Positions 53,501 through 63,407 of a DNA stretch of 64,000 nucleotides are shown in pieces. This stretch comes from Bacillus sp. HNG. GTDB taxonomy: Bacteria > Bacillota > Bacilli > Bacillales > Bacillaceae_L. Position 1 is the first letter of the stretch. Every line of letters begins with the position of its first letter. The notes beneath the pieces are model-generated. The model was not told where the DNA came from. It ran no database searches and saw nothing but the letters and a program-made list of their open reading frames with translations. The position numbers were made by a program, and so were the translations under genes. The stretch covers positions 1 through 64,000 of the forward strand of contig NZ_QUQV01000013.1 in assembly GCF_003400205.1 (NCBI RefSeq), written 5' to 3'.

Positions 53501-55048
53501 ATTGAACTGATATCACCACCGCCTCATCATGATATTTATTCCATTGAAGACTTAGCCCAACTGATTTACGACTTAAAAAATGCAAATCCTAAAGCGAGAA
53601 TCAATGTGAAACTCGTATCAGAATCAGGTGTTGGCACGATAGCTGCAGGTGTAGCAAAGGCAAAAGCAGATGTGATTTTAATTAGTGGCTATGATGGCGG
53701 GACTGGAGCAGCTACCCGTTCAAGTATAAAACATGCTGGTATGCCATGGGAGTTGGGGCTTGCTGAAACTCATCAAACATTAAAGTTGAATGGCTTGAGA
53801 CATAAAGTAACGTTGGAAACGGATGGGAAAATGATGAGTGGCCGAGATGTAGTTATAGCCGCGCTTCTTGGGGCTGAAGAATATGGCTTTTCAACATTAC
53901 CACTTGTTTCTCTGGGATGCATCATGATGAGAGTTTGTCATTTGGATACATGCCCAGTTGGGATTGCGACTCAAAACCCACTACTCCGTAAAAATATGAT
54001 TGGCACAGCAGACCATGTTGTTCATTTGATGCATTTCTTTGCTCAAGAAATTCGTGAATATATGGCTCAATTAGGGTTTAGAACATTGGATGAAATGATC
54101 GGGCGCACTGACTTACTAAAACCGACTAAAACAAATCATTGGAAAGCTCAAAAACTTGATTTAACGCCAATTTTATTACATCAACCTACTGATAAAAAGC
54201 CAAAAGAGCGGCAGGCTCATGAAATTGATCAAACATTGGACAGTAAGGAGCTCCTGCCTTTATTTCTTAAAGGTTTGAAAAAGGGAAAGCCAATACGCGC
54301 AGTGCTCCCTATTCACAATATAAATCGTTCTGTTGGAACTCTACTAGGGAATACCATTTCTAATAGATATGGGGAAGTAGGGTTAAAAGAAGACACAATC
54401 AAGCTTCATTTTAAAGGCTCGGCAGGTCAGAGCTTTGGTGCCTTTATACCAAAGGGAACAACGATGACATTAGAGGGAGACGCCAATGATTACGTTGGAA
54501 AAGGATTATCAGGTGGGAAAATGGCTATCTTCCCATCGATAAAATCAAATTTCTTAGCGGAACAAAACATGATTATTGGAAATACAGCTTTTTATGGAGC
54601 AACAAGTGGAAGAGCATACATTCGAGGGAAGGCTGGGGAGAGATTCTGTGTAAGAAATAGTGGTGCCGATGTTGTTGTCGAAGGAATCGGAGATCATGGT
54701 TGTGAGTATATGACAGGCGGTAGCGCACTTATTCTTGGAGAAGTCGGTCAAAACTTTGCAGCAGGAATGTCAGGTGGAGTGGCTTATGTTTTAGTTGGTG
54801 AGGTCGAAAAATTCAAGCAACGATGTAATCAAGAACTCGTAATCATTGAATCTTTACAAGACCGAGATGACGTGGACTTTATTAAAGGACAGATCAAACA
54901 ACATCATCAATATACAAAAAGTGCGGTAGCCGCAGAAATCCTGAATAAATGGGACAGCTACGTATCTCGTTTCGTACGAGTGATTCCCAAAGAATATAAA
55001 AGAATTCTTGAAGAATCCAGCCAAAACGAATATTTACAATACAGTTAA
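50561..55048 (+). CDS. gltB: glutamate synthase large subunit
   Basis: A 1495-residue glutamate synthase alpha subunit. A 21-residue propeptide precedes Cys22 (HDACGIAM), the N-terminal nucleophile of the glutamine amidotransferase domain. The central and FMN-binding domains follow (GGRSNSGEGGEDPER, AQGAKPGEGGQLAGHKV, SGYDGGTGAA), then the 3Fe-4S cluster motif CIMMRVCHLDTCPVG and the C-terminal beta-helix domain. It makes two glutamates from glutamine and 2-oxoglutarate. AAGGAGGAT precedes the ATG. It heads the nitrogen-assimilation cluster; the B. subtilis name is gltA. Confidence 0.95.
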   Translation: MHRTWTLDKQGMYDPQFEHDACGIAMLANINGKQTHSIVSQALIALERLDHRGGRGADNILGDGAGILTQIPHTLFQAEWEKAGKSLIDAGKYGVGMFFLPQREDSRKRCEDIIENVMETEGLKLFGWRNVPTNDKSLHQQAKETQPVIRQLFVKSPYSKPGDIRFERKLYQVRRKIEKALKSAKFAKDDSYYIVSLSARTIIYKGLLLPEQLKEYYVDLNCELFESAMAMVHNRFSTNTFPSWQRAQPNRYMMHNGEINTINGNVNWMKAREAAFKSDVIEEIESLLPVIETDGSDSAMFDNALEFLVLSGWSLPHAMMMMIPEPWEKNQVMDEQKKAFYQYHSSFMEPWDGPAAMAFTDGKLVGACLDRNGLRPARIVITEDDFICVSSEVGVVDIPEEKIICKDRLKPGQMLLIDLESGTLLADEEVKQRIISQRPYQKLVEETIVPLERISDDMTHTEGIPDGGTHRKQAIFGYTNEEWEKVLKPMALNGYEPIGSMGYDAPLAVLSSTPQLLFNYFKQKFAQVTNPPIDAIREEFVTSLEVMLGSSGNLLQPTQTKYKKISLKSPILLDSEMKKISSLQTNDWRAAVISTLFPITGSLSEAIVQLFQRVDEEAEKGSNILILSDRNVTEQFGAIPSLLAVSAVHHHLIQTGKRSKVSLIAESGEPREVHHFATLLGYGANAIYPYLVYESLPLFVEGLSIEDASRNYVKSITKGIMKIMSKMGISAVQSYIGAQVFEALGISHEVIDRYFPNTSSKLSGLTIDDLAKEVRLRHEEAFQSKEAVLETGSDFQWRYGGETHLFQPKTIHLLQHAVRTGKYEIYKEYSNLLNEEISQQTTLRGLLEFNFKRKPVPIEEVEPIELIFKRFKTGAMSYGSISKEAHEAIAIAMNRIGGRSNSGEGGEDPERFTPMENGDSKCSSIKQVASGRFGVTSHYLVNCEEIQIKMAQGAKPGEGGQLAGHKVTPEVAKTRGSTPGIELISPPPHHDIYSIEDLAQLIYDLKNANPKARINVKLVSESGVGTIAAGVAKAKADVILISGYDGGTGAATRSSIKHAGMPWELGLAETHQTLKLNGLRHKVTLETDGKMMSGRDVVIAALLGAEEYGFSTLPLVSLGCIMMRVCHLDTCPVGIATQNPLLRKNMIGTADHVVHLMHFFAQEIREYMAQLGFRTLDEMIGRTDLLKPTKTNHWKAQKLDLTPILLHQPTDKKPKERQAHEIDQTLDSKELLPLFLKGLKKGKPIRAVLPIHNINRSVGTLLGNTISNRYGEVGLKEDTIKLHFKGSAGQSFGAFIPKGTTMTLEGDANDYVGKGLSGGKMAIFPSIKSNFLAEQNMIIGNTAFYGATSGRAYIRGKAGERFCVRNSGADVVVEGIGDHGCEYMTGGSALILGEVGQNFAAGMSGGVAYVLVGEVEKFKQRCNQELVIIESLQDRDDVDFIKGQIKQHHQYTKSAVAAEILNKWDSYVSRFVRVIPKEYKRILEESSQNEYLQYS

Positions 55049-55067
55049 TCGATTGGGGGTTAGATAG

Positions 55068-56546
55068 ATGGGAAACATAACGGGGTTTATCGACCATCAA
55101 AGGAGTTCAGTACTCTATCGCGACCCGTTAGAAAGGGTGAAAGATTGGAAAGAAATTGCTCAGCTCCCCTCTGAAATGGTACTACGCAGTCAGGCTTCTC
55201 GTTGTATGGATTGCGCTGTTCCCTTTTGTCAAAATGGTAGTCAGTTAGCGGGTATGACAACCGGATGTCCAATTTATAACTTAATTCCAGAATGGAATGA
55301 TCTTGTTTATAAAGGAAGATGGAGGGAAGCTTACGAGCGTTTAAGCAGGACGAATCCTTTCCCGGAGTTTACTGGACGTGCTTGTCCTGCCCCTTGTGAG
55401 GGTGGATGTGTCGCTTCACTCGCCAATGATTCAGTCACCATCAAAAACATTGAACGTGCCATTATTGATAAAGCATTTGAAGAAGGGTGGGTCAGGCCAC
55501 AAATTCCTACTCAACGGACAGGTAAAAAAGTAGCCATTATTGGATCAGGGCCTGCTGGACTCTCTTGCGCTTCTATTTTAAATCAACATGGACATACGGT
55601 GACTGTTTATGAACGCGCAGATCGGATCGGCGGATTGTTAACATATGGAATCCCTAAGATGAAAATCGAGCAGCATGTGGTTGATCGAAGAATCAAATTG
55701 ATGCAAGAAGAAGGCATTCAATTTGCTCCCAATATGGAAGTTGGAAAACAAATATCATTAGACCGATTACGAACCGAAAATGATGCAGTAGTCCTTTGTA
55801 TCGGTTCTACCAGACCTCGGGATTTAAGTGTTCCGGGTAGGGAGCTTGGAGGAATTCACTTTGCTATGGATTATTTACATTTGAATACGAAAAGCCTCCT
55901 CGATTCCCAATTTGCTGATGGAAATTTTATCTCTGCAGAAGGGAAAGATGTCATCGTCATTGGGGGTGGGGATACAGCCACAGACTGTGTTTCTACGGCT
56001 ATAAGACAAAACTGTAACAGTCTTGTACAGTTTGATATTTATCCAATTCGTCCTACTACCCGTGCAATTGATAACCCTTGGCCACAGTATCCCATTATTC
56101 ATAAGGTGGATACAGGTCAGGAAGAGGCGGCTAGCGTTTTCGGGCATGACCCAAGAGCGTTTGCTACAACAACACTTGAGTTTAGTGCTGATGACAATGG
56201 AAATGTAGCAGGTGTGAAGAGTGCGGAAGTTAACACAAACATAAATGAAAAGGGCCAAAAAATAAGAGAAGTAATTCCAGGAACAGAAAAAAATTGGCCA
56301 GCCCAATTGGTTTTATTAGCAATTGGCTTTGAAGGACCAGAAGCAGAGATGTTCCACGATACCAATATAACGGTGGATCGTCGCAAAAATATTGCAGTAA
56401 CCAATAGCAAATATCACACGAATGAAAAAGGTGTTTTTACAGCTGGCGATGCTCGAACGGGTGCAAGTTTGATTGTTTGGGCGATCCAGGAAGGAAAAGA
56501 AGCAGCGATGGAGTGCCATGATTTCATCATGAGAAAGATGGCGTAA
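55068..56546 (+). CDS. gltD: glutamate synthase small subunit
   Basis: A 492-residue NADPH-dependent beta subunit of glutamate synthase. Cys-rich iron-sulfur region CMDCAVPFCQNG ... CPIYNLIPEW ... GRACPAPCEGGC, FAD-binding KVAIIGSGPAGLSCASIL and a second dinucleotide loop VIVIGGGDTATDC. It passes electrons from NADPH to the large subunit. Starts 19 nt after gltB. Confidence 0.95.
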   Translation: MGNITGFIDHQRSSVLYRDPLERVKDWKEIAQLPSEMVLRSQASRCMDCAVPFCQNGSQLAGMTTGCPIYNLIPEWNDLVYKGRWREAYERLSRTNPFPEFTGRACPAPCEGGCVASLANDSVTIKNIERAIIDKAFEEGWVRPQIPTQRTGKKVAIIGSGPAGLSCASILNQHGHTVTVYERADRIGGLLTYGIPKMKIEQHVVDRRIKLMQEEGIQFAPNMEVGKQISLDRLRTENDAVVLCIGSTRPRDLSVPGRELGGIHFAMDYLHLNTKSLLDSQFADGNFISAEGKDVIVIGGGDTATDCVSTAIRQNCNSLVQFDIYPIRPTTRAIDNPWPQYPIIHKVDTGQEEAASVFGHDPRAFATTTLEFSADDNGNVAGVKSAEVNTNINEKGQKIREVIPGTEKNWPAQLVLLAIGFEGPEAEMFHDTNITVDRRKNIAVTNSKYHTNEKGVFTAGDARTGASLIVWAIQEGKEAAMECHDFIMRKMA

Positions 56547-56564
56547 GAATACGGAGGAAACAGT

Positions 56565-57806
56565 ATGTTGGAAATTGATTATATACAAGATCTATTTGCT
56601 GACCGAATAGGTGGACCCCAATTTGGCTTAATAAATGAAATCTATAAATTTGAAAAAATTAAAAGGGCAAAGAAGGTAGCGTTGCAAAGAAATCCTGGGA
56701 AAACCTTAATTGACCTTGGTGTCGGTGAACCTGATGCAATGGCTGATGAGAGGGTTGTTAGAAAATTAGAGGAGGAAGCAAAAAAGGTAGAAAATCGCTT
56801 TTATGCTGATAATGGAATTCAAGAATTTAAGCAAGCTGCAGCAGCTTATATGAAAGAAGTTTTTGGGGTAGATGGTCTTGATCCTGATACGGAAATCAAT
56901 CATGCGATTGGCTCAAAATCAGCATTGGCTATGCTTCCAACAGCATTTATCAATCCTGGAGATATAACAATCATGCCTTCACCTAATTACCCGATTTTAG
57001 GTACTCATACAGAATATCTAGGTGGGGAAGTCGTACATCTACCACTTTTGGAAGAAAACTCATTTTTTCCAAAACTAGATTCATTGCCTGATCGTGTGTT
57101 GAAAAAGGCTAAATTACTTTATTTAAACTATCCAAACAACCCAACAGGTGCTGTTGCAAATCGGACGTTTTTTGAAGAGGTTGTGCAATTTGCTAAAAAA
57201 CATGAGTTGATCGTGATTCATGATGCTGCTTATGCCGCATTAGTGTTTGATGGAGAAAAACCGCTAAGCTTCTTATCTGTACCTGGGGCGAAAGAGGTTG
57301 GAATCGAGCTGCATTCGTTATCGAAATCCTTCAATATGACAGGATGGCGCATTGGTTTTATTGCAGGTAACGCCAAACTTGTTTCTGCATTTGCGGCGGT
57401 AAAGGATAATTATGATTCAGGTCAATTTATACCCATTCAAAAAGCAGCAGCCTATGCTTTGTCACAACCTGAAATCACGGAACGAACTTCTGCAAAATAT
57501 TCACGTCGCCATACTCTTTTTTCTGCGATTTTAAGAGAGTGTGGATTTCATGCAAACAAACCAAAAGGCTCCTTTTTCTTATATACGAAGATTCCTAGAG
57601 CAGTAGAAAATGGTCCAGAATTTCAATCTGCAGAAGAGTTTAGCCAATATTTAATAAATGAGCATTTAATTTCGTCTGTTCCATGGGATGATGCCGGTCC
57701 GTATGTGCGGTTTTCAGTTACCTTTCAAGCTGATGATATAGATGCAGAACAGCAAATATTTGAAGAGATAAGAGCAAGGCTTAGTAGTTCCAAATTCATC
57801 TTTTAA
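56565..57806 (+). CDS. dapL: LL-diaminopimelate aminotransferase (DapL-like)
   Basis: A 413-residue PLP fold-type I aminotransferase. LIDLGVGEPDAMAD, NYPNNPTGA, DAAYAALVF and the PLP Lys in SLSKSFNMTGWRIGF are visible. The overall pattern and the adjacent dapF suggest LL-DAP aminotransferase, which makes LL-diaminopimelate from tetrahydrodipicolinate in one step with glutamate as amino donor. Other aminotransferase substrates cannot be excluded. It follows gltD by 18 nt, linking glutamate supply to DAP formation. Confidence 0.75.
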   Translation: MLEIDYIQDLFADRIGGPQFGLINEIYKFEKIKRAKKVALQRNPGKTLIDLGVGEPDAMADERVVRKLEEEAKKVENRFYADNGIQEFKQAAAAYMKEVFGVDGLDPDTEINHAIGSKSALAMLPTAFINPGDITIMPSPNYPILGTHTEYLGGEVVHLPLLEENSFFPKLDSLPDRVLKKAKLLYLNYPNNPTGAVANRTFFEEVVQFAKKHELIVIHDAAYAALVFDGEKPLSFLSVPGAKEVGIELHSLSKSFNMTGWRIGFIAGNAKLVSAFAAVKDNYDSGQFIPIQKAAAYALSQPEITERTSAKYSRRHTLFSAILRECGFHANKPKGSFFLYTKIPRAVENGPEFQSAEEFSQYLINEHLISSVPWDDAGPYVRFSVTFQADDIDAEQQIFEEIRARLSSSKFIF

Positions 57807-57819
57807 GGGGGAGAAACAG

Positions 57820-58683
57820 ATGAATTTTACTAAAATGCATGGGTTGGGCAATAACTATTGCCTTTTTAATCAATTAGATGATCCGAATAATTTTTTAGAA
57901 GAACAAAAATATCCTGAGCTTTCAAGAATGGTTTCTGACGTAAACTTTGGCATTGGTTCCGATGGTATCATTCTGATTTGTCCTTCAGAGATCGCTGATT
58001 TTAAAATGAGAATTTTTAATGAAGATGGCTCTGAGGCTAAGAATTGCGGGAATGGCCTACGTTGTGTTGCGAAGTATTTATTCGATCACATGTATGCAAC
58101 CAGACCTCGCTTTACAATTGAAACCTTGGGTGGTGTTGTTAGCGTTGAGGTAGAGGTGGTAAAGGATCATAAACATTCTGTTCAATATGTAAACGTGGAT
58201 ATGGGGGAACCAAAGTTATTAAAAGGAATGATCCCTATGGAAGGTGACCCATACATGACAGCAATTAATGAACCACATACCTTTGGTGGTGAGAAGTATC
58301 ATGTAACCAGTGTGTCGATGGGCAATCCACATGCAATCATCTTTGTTGATGATGTGAAGGCAGTCCCGTTAGAAAAAATAGGGCCTGTCATAGAACATGC
58401 CGATCTATTCCCAGATCGAGTAAATGTAGGAATCGTTCAAATTATCGGTTCTCAGGAGATTGATTACAGAGTATGGGAAAGAGGTTCTGGAATCACAATG
58501 GCTTGTGGCACGGGTGCTTGCGCTGCCGTAGTTGCTGCCACATTGAATCAATTGATTGCTAAGTTTGAGCCAATAACGGTTCATCTGCCTGGAGGAGATT
58601 TGACAATAAGGTGGGATGAACAAGGCCATGTTTGGAAAAGAGGAGAAGCTGCTTATATATGTCATGGAGAACTAGAAATATAA
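57820..58683 (+). CDS. dapF: diaminopimelate epimerase
   Basis: A 287-residue DapF with FTKMHGLGNNYCLFN at the start and the two catalytic Cys sites, NCGNGLRC and ACGTGACA. It converts LL- to meso-diaminopimelate for lysine and peptidoglycan. AAGGGGGAG precedes the ATG, 13 nt after dapL. The pair probably functions together. Confidence 0.92.
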   Translation: MNFTKMHGLGNNYCLFNQLDDPNNFLEEQKYPELSRMVSDVNFGIGSDGIILICPSEIADFKMRIFNEDGSEAKNCGNGLRCVAKYLFDHMYATRPRFTIETLGGVVSVEVEVVKDHKHSVQYVNVDMGEPKLLKGMIPMEGDPYMTAINEPHTFGGEKYHVTSVSMGNPHAIIFVDDVKAVPLEKIGPVIEHADLFPDRVNVGIVQIIGSQEIDYRVWERGSGITMACGTGACAAVVAATLNQLIAKFEPITVHLPGGDLTIRWDEQGHVWKRGEAAYICHGELEI

Positions 58684-58724
58684 CATTCTGCTAAATAAAT
58701 AGAAAAAATGAGGAGTGTTGAGGG

Positions 58725-60050
58725 ATGAACAGAGAGAAAGTAATGGAATTGGTAAAAGAAAACAATGTACGGTACATTCGCTTACAATTTACGGACTTAT
58801 TTGGAACCATTAAGAATGTCGAAATTCCAGTGAGCCAGTTAGAAAAAGCATTAGACAATAAAATGATGTTTGATGGTTCATCGATTGAAGGTTTCGTACG
58901 AATTGAAGAATCAGATATGTATTTATACCCTGACTTAGATACATTTGTTATTTTCCCTTGGACTGCAGAAAAAGGTAAAGTAGCACGATTCATCTGTGAT
59001 ATTTATCATCCAGATGGCACTCCTTTCGAAGGAGATCCTCGTAATAATCTGAAAAGGATTTTAAAGGAAATGGAGGAACTAGGGTTTACCGATTTCAATG
59101 TTGGACCAGAACCTGAATTTTTCTTATTCAAGCTTGATGAGAAAGGAGAACCAACCCTAGAATTAAACGATCATGGCGGTTATTTCGACCTTGCGCCAAC
59201 AGATTTAGGAGAAAACTGTAGACGTGATATTGTGCTAGAACTAGAAGAAATGGGCTTTGAAATTGAGGCTTCCCATCATGAGGTAGCACCAGGTCAACAT
59301 GAAATTGATTTTAAATATCAATCAGCTCTAAAAGCTTGCGATGATATTCAAACCTTTAAGCTAGTTGTAAAAACAATTGCCCGTAAGCATGGATTGTTAG
59401 CAACCTTTATGCCAAAACCATTATTCGGTATTAATGGATCGGGAATGCACTGTAATCTAAGCTTATTCAAAGGACAAGAGAATGCTTTTTATGATCCAAA
59501 CGGACAATTGGAAATGAGTGATACAGCAAGATGTTTCTTGGCAGGAATATTAAAGCATGCACCAAGTTTTACAGCCATTACAAATCCAACGGTCAATTCT
59601 TATAAAAGGTTAGTTCCAGGATATGAGGCTCCTTGTTATGTTGCATGGTCAGCAAGAAACAGAAGTCCACTGATCCGCATTCCGGCTTCACGTGGCTTGA
59701 GCACTCGTGTTGAGGTTCGTAGTGTTGACCCTTCTGCAAATCCATATTTAGCGATGGCAGTCTTATTAGCTGCTGGATTAGATGGAGTCAAAAGTAATGT
59801 AACAGCTCCTGAACCAGTAGACCGAAACATTTATGTGATGTCGAAAGAGCAACGTGAGGAATATGGCATTACGGATTTGCCAGCCACATTGGCACAGGCG
59901 CTTGATTTACTAAAGGTAAATGAAGTGGTCACGAATGCTCTAGGTAGCCATTTATTTGAACATTTTGTAGAAGCTAAAGAAATCGAATGGGATATGTTCC
60001 GTACCCAAGTCCACTCTTGGGAGCGCGAGCAATACATGACTCAGTATTAA
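58725..60050 (+). CDS. glnA: glutamine synthetase type I
   Basis: A 441-residue GSI enzyme. Motifs: [23 protein letters not shown] (N-terminal beta-grasp), [10 protein letters not shown] (metal ligands), [16 protein letters not shown] and [17 protein letters not shown] (ATP and ammonia loops), and NRSPLIRIP (active-site Arg). Length fits the GSI-alpha form, which lacks the 25-residue insertion and adenylylation control. Here glnA is not linked to glnR, and no GlnR box is seen directly upstream; it may be an additional copy expressed with the gltB operon. Confidence 0.93.
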   Translation: MNREKVMELVKENNVRYIRLQFTDLFGTIKNVEIPVSQLEKALDNKMMFDGSSIEGFVRIEESDMYLYPDLDTFVIFPWTAEKGKVARFICDIYHPDGTPFEGDPRNNLKRILKEMEELGFTDFNVGPEPEFFLFKLDEKGEPTLELNDHGGYFDLAPTDLGENCRRDIVLELEEMGFEIEASHHEVAPGQHEIDFKYQSALKACDDIQTFKLVVKTIARKHGLLATFMPKPLFGINGSGMHCNLSLFKGQENAFYDPNGQLEMSDTARCFLAGILKHAPSFTAITNPTVNSYKRLVPGYEAPCYVAWSARNRSPLIRIPASRGLSTRVEVRSVDPSANPYLAMAVLLAAGLDGVKSNVTAPEPVDRNIYVMSKEQREEYGITDLPATLAQALDLLKVNEVVTNALGSHLFEHFVEAKEIEWDMFRTQVHSWEREQYMTQY

Positions 60051-60095
60051 GGGAATTTCAACCGAGAAAAATCATAAAAGGAAGAGTGATGTTAC

Positions 60096-61946
60096 GTGTG
60101 CGGAATAGCAGGATGGGTAGATTGGCATCGTGATTTAACACAACATGTATCTGTCATCGAAAAAATGACAGACACCTTATCTAAGCGTGGTCCAGATGCT
60201 TTAAATGTCTGGAGTTCACAGCAAGTGTCACTTGGACATTCACGTCTTACCGTTGTCGATCCTATTGGTGGTACTCAGCCAATGGTAAAGGAAAAAAACG
60301 GGCGTGCTTTTAGGATGATCTATAATGGAGAGCTTTATAATACCGAAGATATTCGGAAGGAGTTATTGAAAAGAGGGTACTCTTTTCAATCATACTCCGA
60401 TACGGAAGTACTGCTCACAGCATATATCGAATGGGAAGAAACATGTGTCGATCATTTAAATGGCATTTTTGCCTTTGCTATTTGGGACCAAGGCAAAGAA
60501 CAGCTTTTTATCGCAAGAGATCGTCTAGGTGTGAAACCTCTTTTTTACCATCAAGAAAATGGATCTCTTCTATTTGGTTCAGAGATTAAGGCCATACTGG
60601 CACACCCAAAGATAAAGGCTGAGGTGGATCGAGAGGGACTTAAAGAAATATTCGGTTTAGGTCCGTCTCGAACTCCAGGTCTTGGTGTATTTCGAGGTAT
60701 TCATGAACTTCGCCCGGCACATGCCTTGAGATTTAATAAAAATGGTCTTAAACAATGGCGTTATTGGAATGTAGAAAGCAGGGAGCATTCCCAATCCCTA
60801 GATGAAACAGTAGAACAAGTTTCATTTCTTGTAAAAGATGCTATCGAACGCCAGTTAGTTGCCGATGTACCTGTTTGCACCTTTTTATCAGGTGGAATTG
60901 ATTCGAGTGCCATTAGTGCGATTGCTGCTGAGTATTTTAAAAAGGAAGGACGGGGGCAACTACACACGTATTCGATTGATTATGAACAAAATAATCATTA
61001 TTTTAAAGCCAGTACTTTTCAGCCAGATGAGGATGCACCCTGGATTACGAAAATGGAGCAATATTTAAAAACAAATCATCATGCAGCTGTTATTGATCAT
61101 GAGAGATTAGTTGATTACTTGGATAAGGCCGTATTGATGCGAGATTTGCCTGGAATGGCTGATGTTGATTCATCACTATTATGGTTTTGTGAACAGATTA
61201 AGCAGGATTACACCGTTGCTTTATCAGGAGAATGTGCGGATGAAATTTTCGGTGGCTATCCATGGTTCTATCGAGACGATATTTTACATGCAAACGGATT
61301 TCCTTGGATGAGATCACAGGAGGAAAGGCAGCAGCTACTGCTCCCACAATGGCAAAAGAAACTTGATTTAAAAGAATATGTAAGGGAACGGTATAACGAA
61401 ACAATTGCGGAGGTCCCTCAATTAGTAGGGGAAGCACCGGTTGAAGCACGCCGACGGGAAATGTTCTATCTTAATATGAATTGGTTTATGCCAACATTAT
61501 TGGAACGAAAAGATCGGATGAGTATGGGTGCCAGTTTAGAAGTGCGCGTTCCATTTGCTGACCATCGCCTTGTTGAATATGCATGGAACATCCCTTGGGA
61601 AATGAAAATGCTGAATGGCCGCGAAAAGGGAATCTTACGAAAGGCATTAGAAGGCATTCTTCCACATGATGTTCTATATCGCAAAAAGAGCCCTTATCCA
61701 AAAACCCATCATCCCGTTTATATGAAACTAGTTAAGACTAAGTTACAAAACATCATTGACGATACCTCTTCACCCATATTAGAAATCATTTCAAAGCAAA
61801 AAGTTAAAGATATCATCGATTCAGACGGCTCTTCTTTCAAAGTCCCTTGGTTTGGTCAGCTTATGACAGGCCCTCAACTTATCGCTCATCTCTCTCAGAT
61901 TAACACCTGGCTTGAACAATATCATATTAACATTGTAGACAACTAA
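60096..61946 (+). CDS. asnO: asparagine synthase, glutamine-hydrolysing (AsnO-like)
   Basis: A 616-residue class II asparagine synthetase. It begins MCGIAGWVDW, with Cys2 as nucleophile of the glutaminase domain, then SHGRL-like GHSRLTVVD and a synthetase domain with the ATP-pyrophosphatase loop FLSGGIDSSAISAI. Length and sequence resemble B. subtilis AsnO (YisO). The start is GTG 60096 behind GGAAGAG. It uses the glutamine made by the neighbouring glnA. Confidence 0.87.
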   Translation: MCGIAGWVDWHRDLTQHVSVIEKMTDTLSKRGPDALNVWSSQQVSLGHSRLTVVDPIGGTQPMVKEKNGRAFRMIYNGELYNTEDIRKELLKRGYSFQSYSDTEVLLTAYIEWEETCVDHLNGIFAFAIWDQGKEQLFIARDRLGVKPLFYHQENGSLLFGSEIKAILAHPKIKAEVDREGLKEIFGLGPSRTPGLGVFRGIHELRPAHALRFNKNGLKQWRYWNVESREHSQSLDETVEQVSFLVKDAIERQLVADVPVCTFLSGGIDSSAISAIAAEYFKKEGRGQLHTYSIDYEQNNHYFKASTFQPDEDAPWITKMEQYLKTNHHAAVIDHERLVDYLDKAVLMRDLPGMADVDSSLLWFCEQIKQDYTVALSGECADEIFGGYPWFYRDDILHANGFPWMRSQEERQQLLLPQWQKKLDLKEYVRERYNETIAEVPQLVGEAPVEARRREMFYLNMNWFMPTLLERKDRMSMGASLEVRVPFADHRLVEYAWNIPWEMKMLNGREKGILRKALEGILPHDVLYRKKSPYPKTHHPVYMKLVKTKLQNIIDDTSSPILEIISKQKVKDIIDSDGSSFKVPWFGQLMTGPQLIAHLSQINTWLEQYHINIVDN

Positions 61947-61954
61947 AAGTGTTC

Positions 61955-61971
61955 CAGGGGCTTGTCCCCTG
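61955..61971 (+). other. short stem-loop between asnO and amt
   Basis: CAGGGG-CTTGT-CCCCTG with no T-run; possibly an mRNA processing or translation-control element. Confidence 0.4.
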
Positions 61972-62006
61972 TTACATATAGAAAAGAAAAAAGGGAGGAA
62001 CAAAAA

Positions 62007-63308
62007 ATGGATCATTTGTTTTATTTGAACAGTGTATGGATTATGCTAGGAGCAATTTTAGTGATATTCATGCAAGGTGGATTCATATTACTAGAAACAG
62101 GATCGACTCGAATGAAAAATGCGGGTCATATTGCCGGAAAGACTATCTTTTCGTTTGGAATTGCCTCACTTGTTTTTTGGGCTGTAGGATACGGATTTAT
62201 ATTTGGGGGAAATGCAAACTTTCTTGTTGGTATGTCTGACTTCTTCTATTCGGGTAGTGAGGTAGAAGGAAGCCCCTATTCAACGACTGCTTTCTTTGTA
62301 TTCCAGCTTGCCTTTGCAGGAATCTCTTTAGCCATTGCCTTTGGTGGTTTCGCGGAGAGAGCAAAGCTTTCTGTATATCTAGTATTTGCAGTGCTTTTTT
62401 CAGCACTTGTATATCCAGTGATCGCTCATTGGATTTGGGGCGGCGGTTGGTTAGCACAGCATGGAAAACAAGACTTCGCAGGATCTACAGTTGTTCATTT
62501 AACGGGCGCAATGGCAGCTTTAGCAGCTACCATTCTATTAAAACCGAGAATTGGCAAATACAACGCCGATGGTACTGCCAATAATTTAAGCGGACATAAT
62601 CAGGTTTACACAGCTTTAGGTGTTCTCATTTTATTTATTGGTTGGTTTGGATTCAATGCAGGCAGTACGTTAGGCGTAGAGGATGGATTCTTTGCCTTTG
62701 TTGCTTTAAATACAGCTTTAGCTGCAGCAGCCGGAGCAATTAGTGCTTTACTTATCTCATGGATTGTATTAGGTAAATCTGATATCCCAACCATGTTGAA
62801 TGGAACATTAGCTGGACTTGTCGCCATTACAGCATCTTGTGCATTCGTTGAAACATGGGCGTCGGTAGTCATTGGATTTGTAGCGGGAATTATGGTTTTC
62901 TATAGTGCTAGATTTTTTGAAAAACAAAAGATTGATGATCCGATTTTCGCTTTATCCGTTCATGGAATCGCGGGTGTATGGGGGACTTTATCAACAGGCT
63001 TTTTTGCCACACCAGAATTGGCAACTGTAGGTCAAGCAGGATTATTTTATGGTGGGGGTTTCGCGCAGTTAGGAGTTCAAGCGATGGGAATTGCTGTATC
63101 AGCAGTCTATGCATTCGGTGTATCTTATGTCCTCATACTCGTCATGAAAAAGGTATTGAATGGGCTCAGAGTAACAGAAGAACAAGAGGTAATTGGACTG
63201 GATTTGAGTGAACATGGTAGTTATGGGTATCCTGAAGCATTTCCAAATATGGAGACAAAAACAGTTGTATTACCCAATGTTTTATCCTCTCCGCCAATAA
63301 AGGAGTAG
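62007..63308 (+). CDS. amt: ammonium transporter
   Basis: About 433 residues, eleven membrane segments, Amt/Rh family: FMQGGFILLETGSTRMKNAGHIAGKTI, the pore His in GSTVVHLTGAMAAL and the second in FALSVHGIAGVWGTLSTG. It imports ammonium for glutamine synthetase. ATG 62007 follows GGGAGG; a frame from 61962 overlaps the stem-loop and is rejected. No PII (glnK) gene follows, unlike the amtB-glnK pair of B. subtilis. Confidence 0.93.
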   Translation: MDHLFYLNSVWIMLGAILVIFMQGGFILLETGSTRMKNAGHIAGKTIFSFGIASLVFWAVGYGFIFGGNANFLVGMSDFFYSGSEVEGSPYSTTAFFVFQLAFAGISLAIAFGGFAERAKLSVYLVFAVLFSALVYPVIAHWIWGGGWLAQHGKQDFAGSTVVHLTGAMAALAATILLKPRIGKYNADGTANNLSGHNQVYTALGVLILFIGWFGFNAGSTLGVEDGFFAFVALNTALAAAAGAISALLISWIVLGKSDIPTMLNGTLAGLVAITASCAFVETWASVVIGFVAGIMVFYSARFFEKQKIDDPIFALSVHGIAGVWGTLSTGFFATPELATVGQAGLFYGGGFAQLGVQAMGIAVSAVYAFGVSYVLILVMKKVLNGLRVTEEQEVIGLDLSEHGSYGYPEAFPNMETKTVVLPNVLSSPPIKE

Positions 63309-63330
63309 CCGATTTTAATACATTTCAAAT

Positions 63331-63360
63331 AGGTGGGAGTTCATCTCCCACCTGACTTTT
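63331..63360 (+). terminator. terminator after amt
   Basis: AGGTGGGAG (63331-63339), loop TTCAT, CTCCCACCT (63345-63353), then GACTTTTTG. Confidence 0.8.
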
Positions 63361-63407
63361 TGAGAATATCTAGTACTTTGTATCAACATTTCTGGAAGTG
63401 GTAAAGG

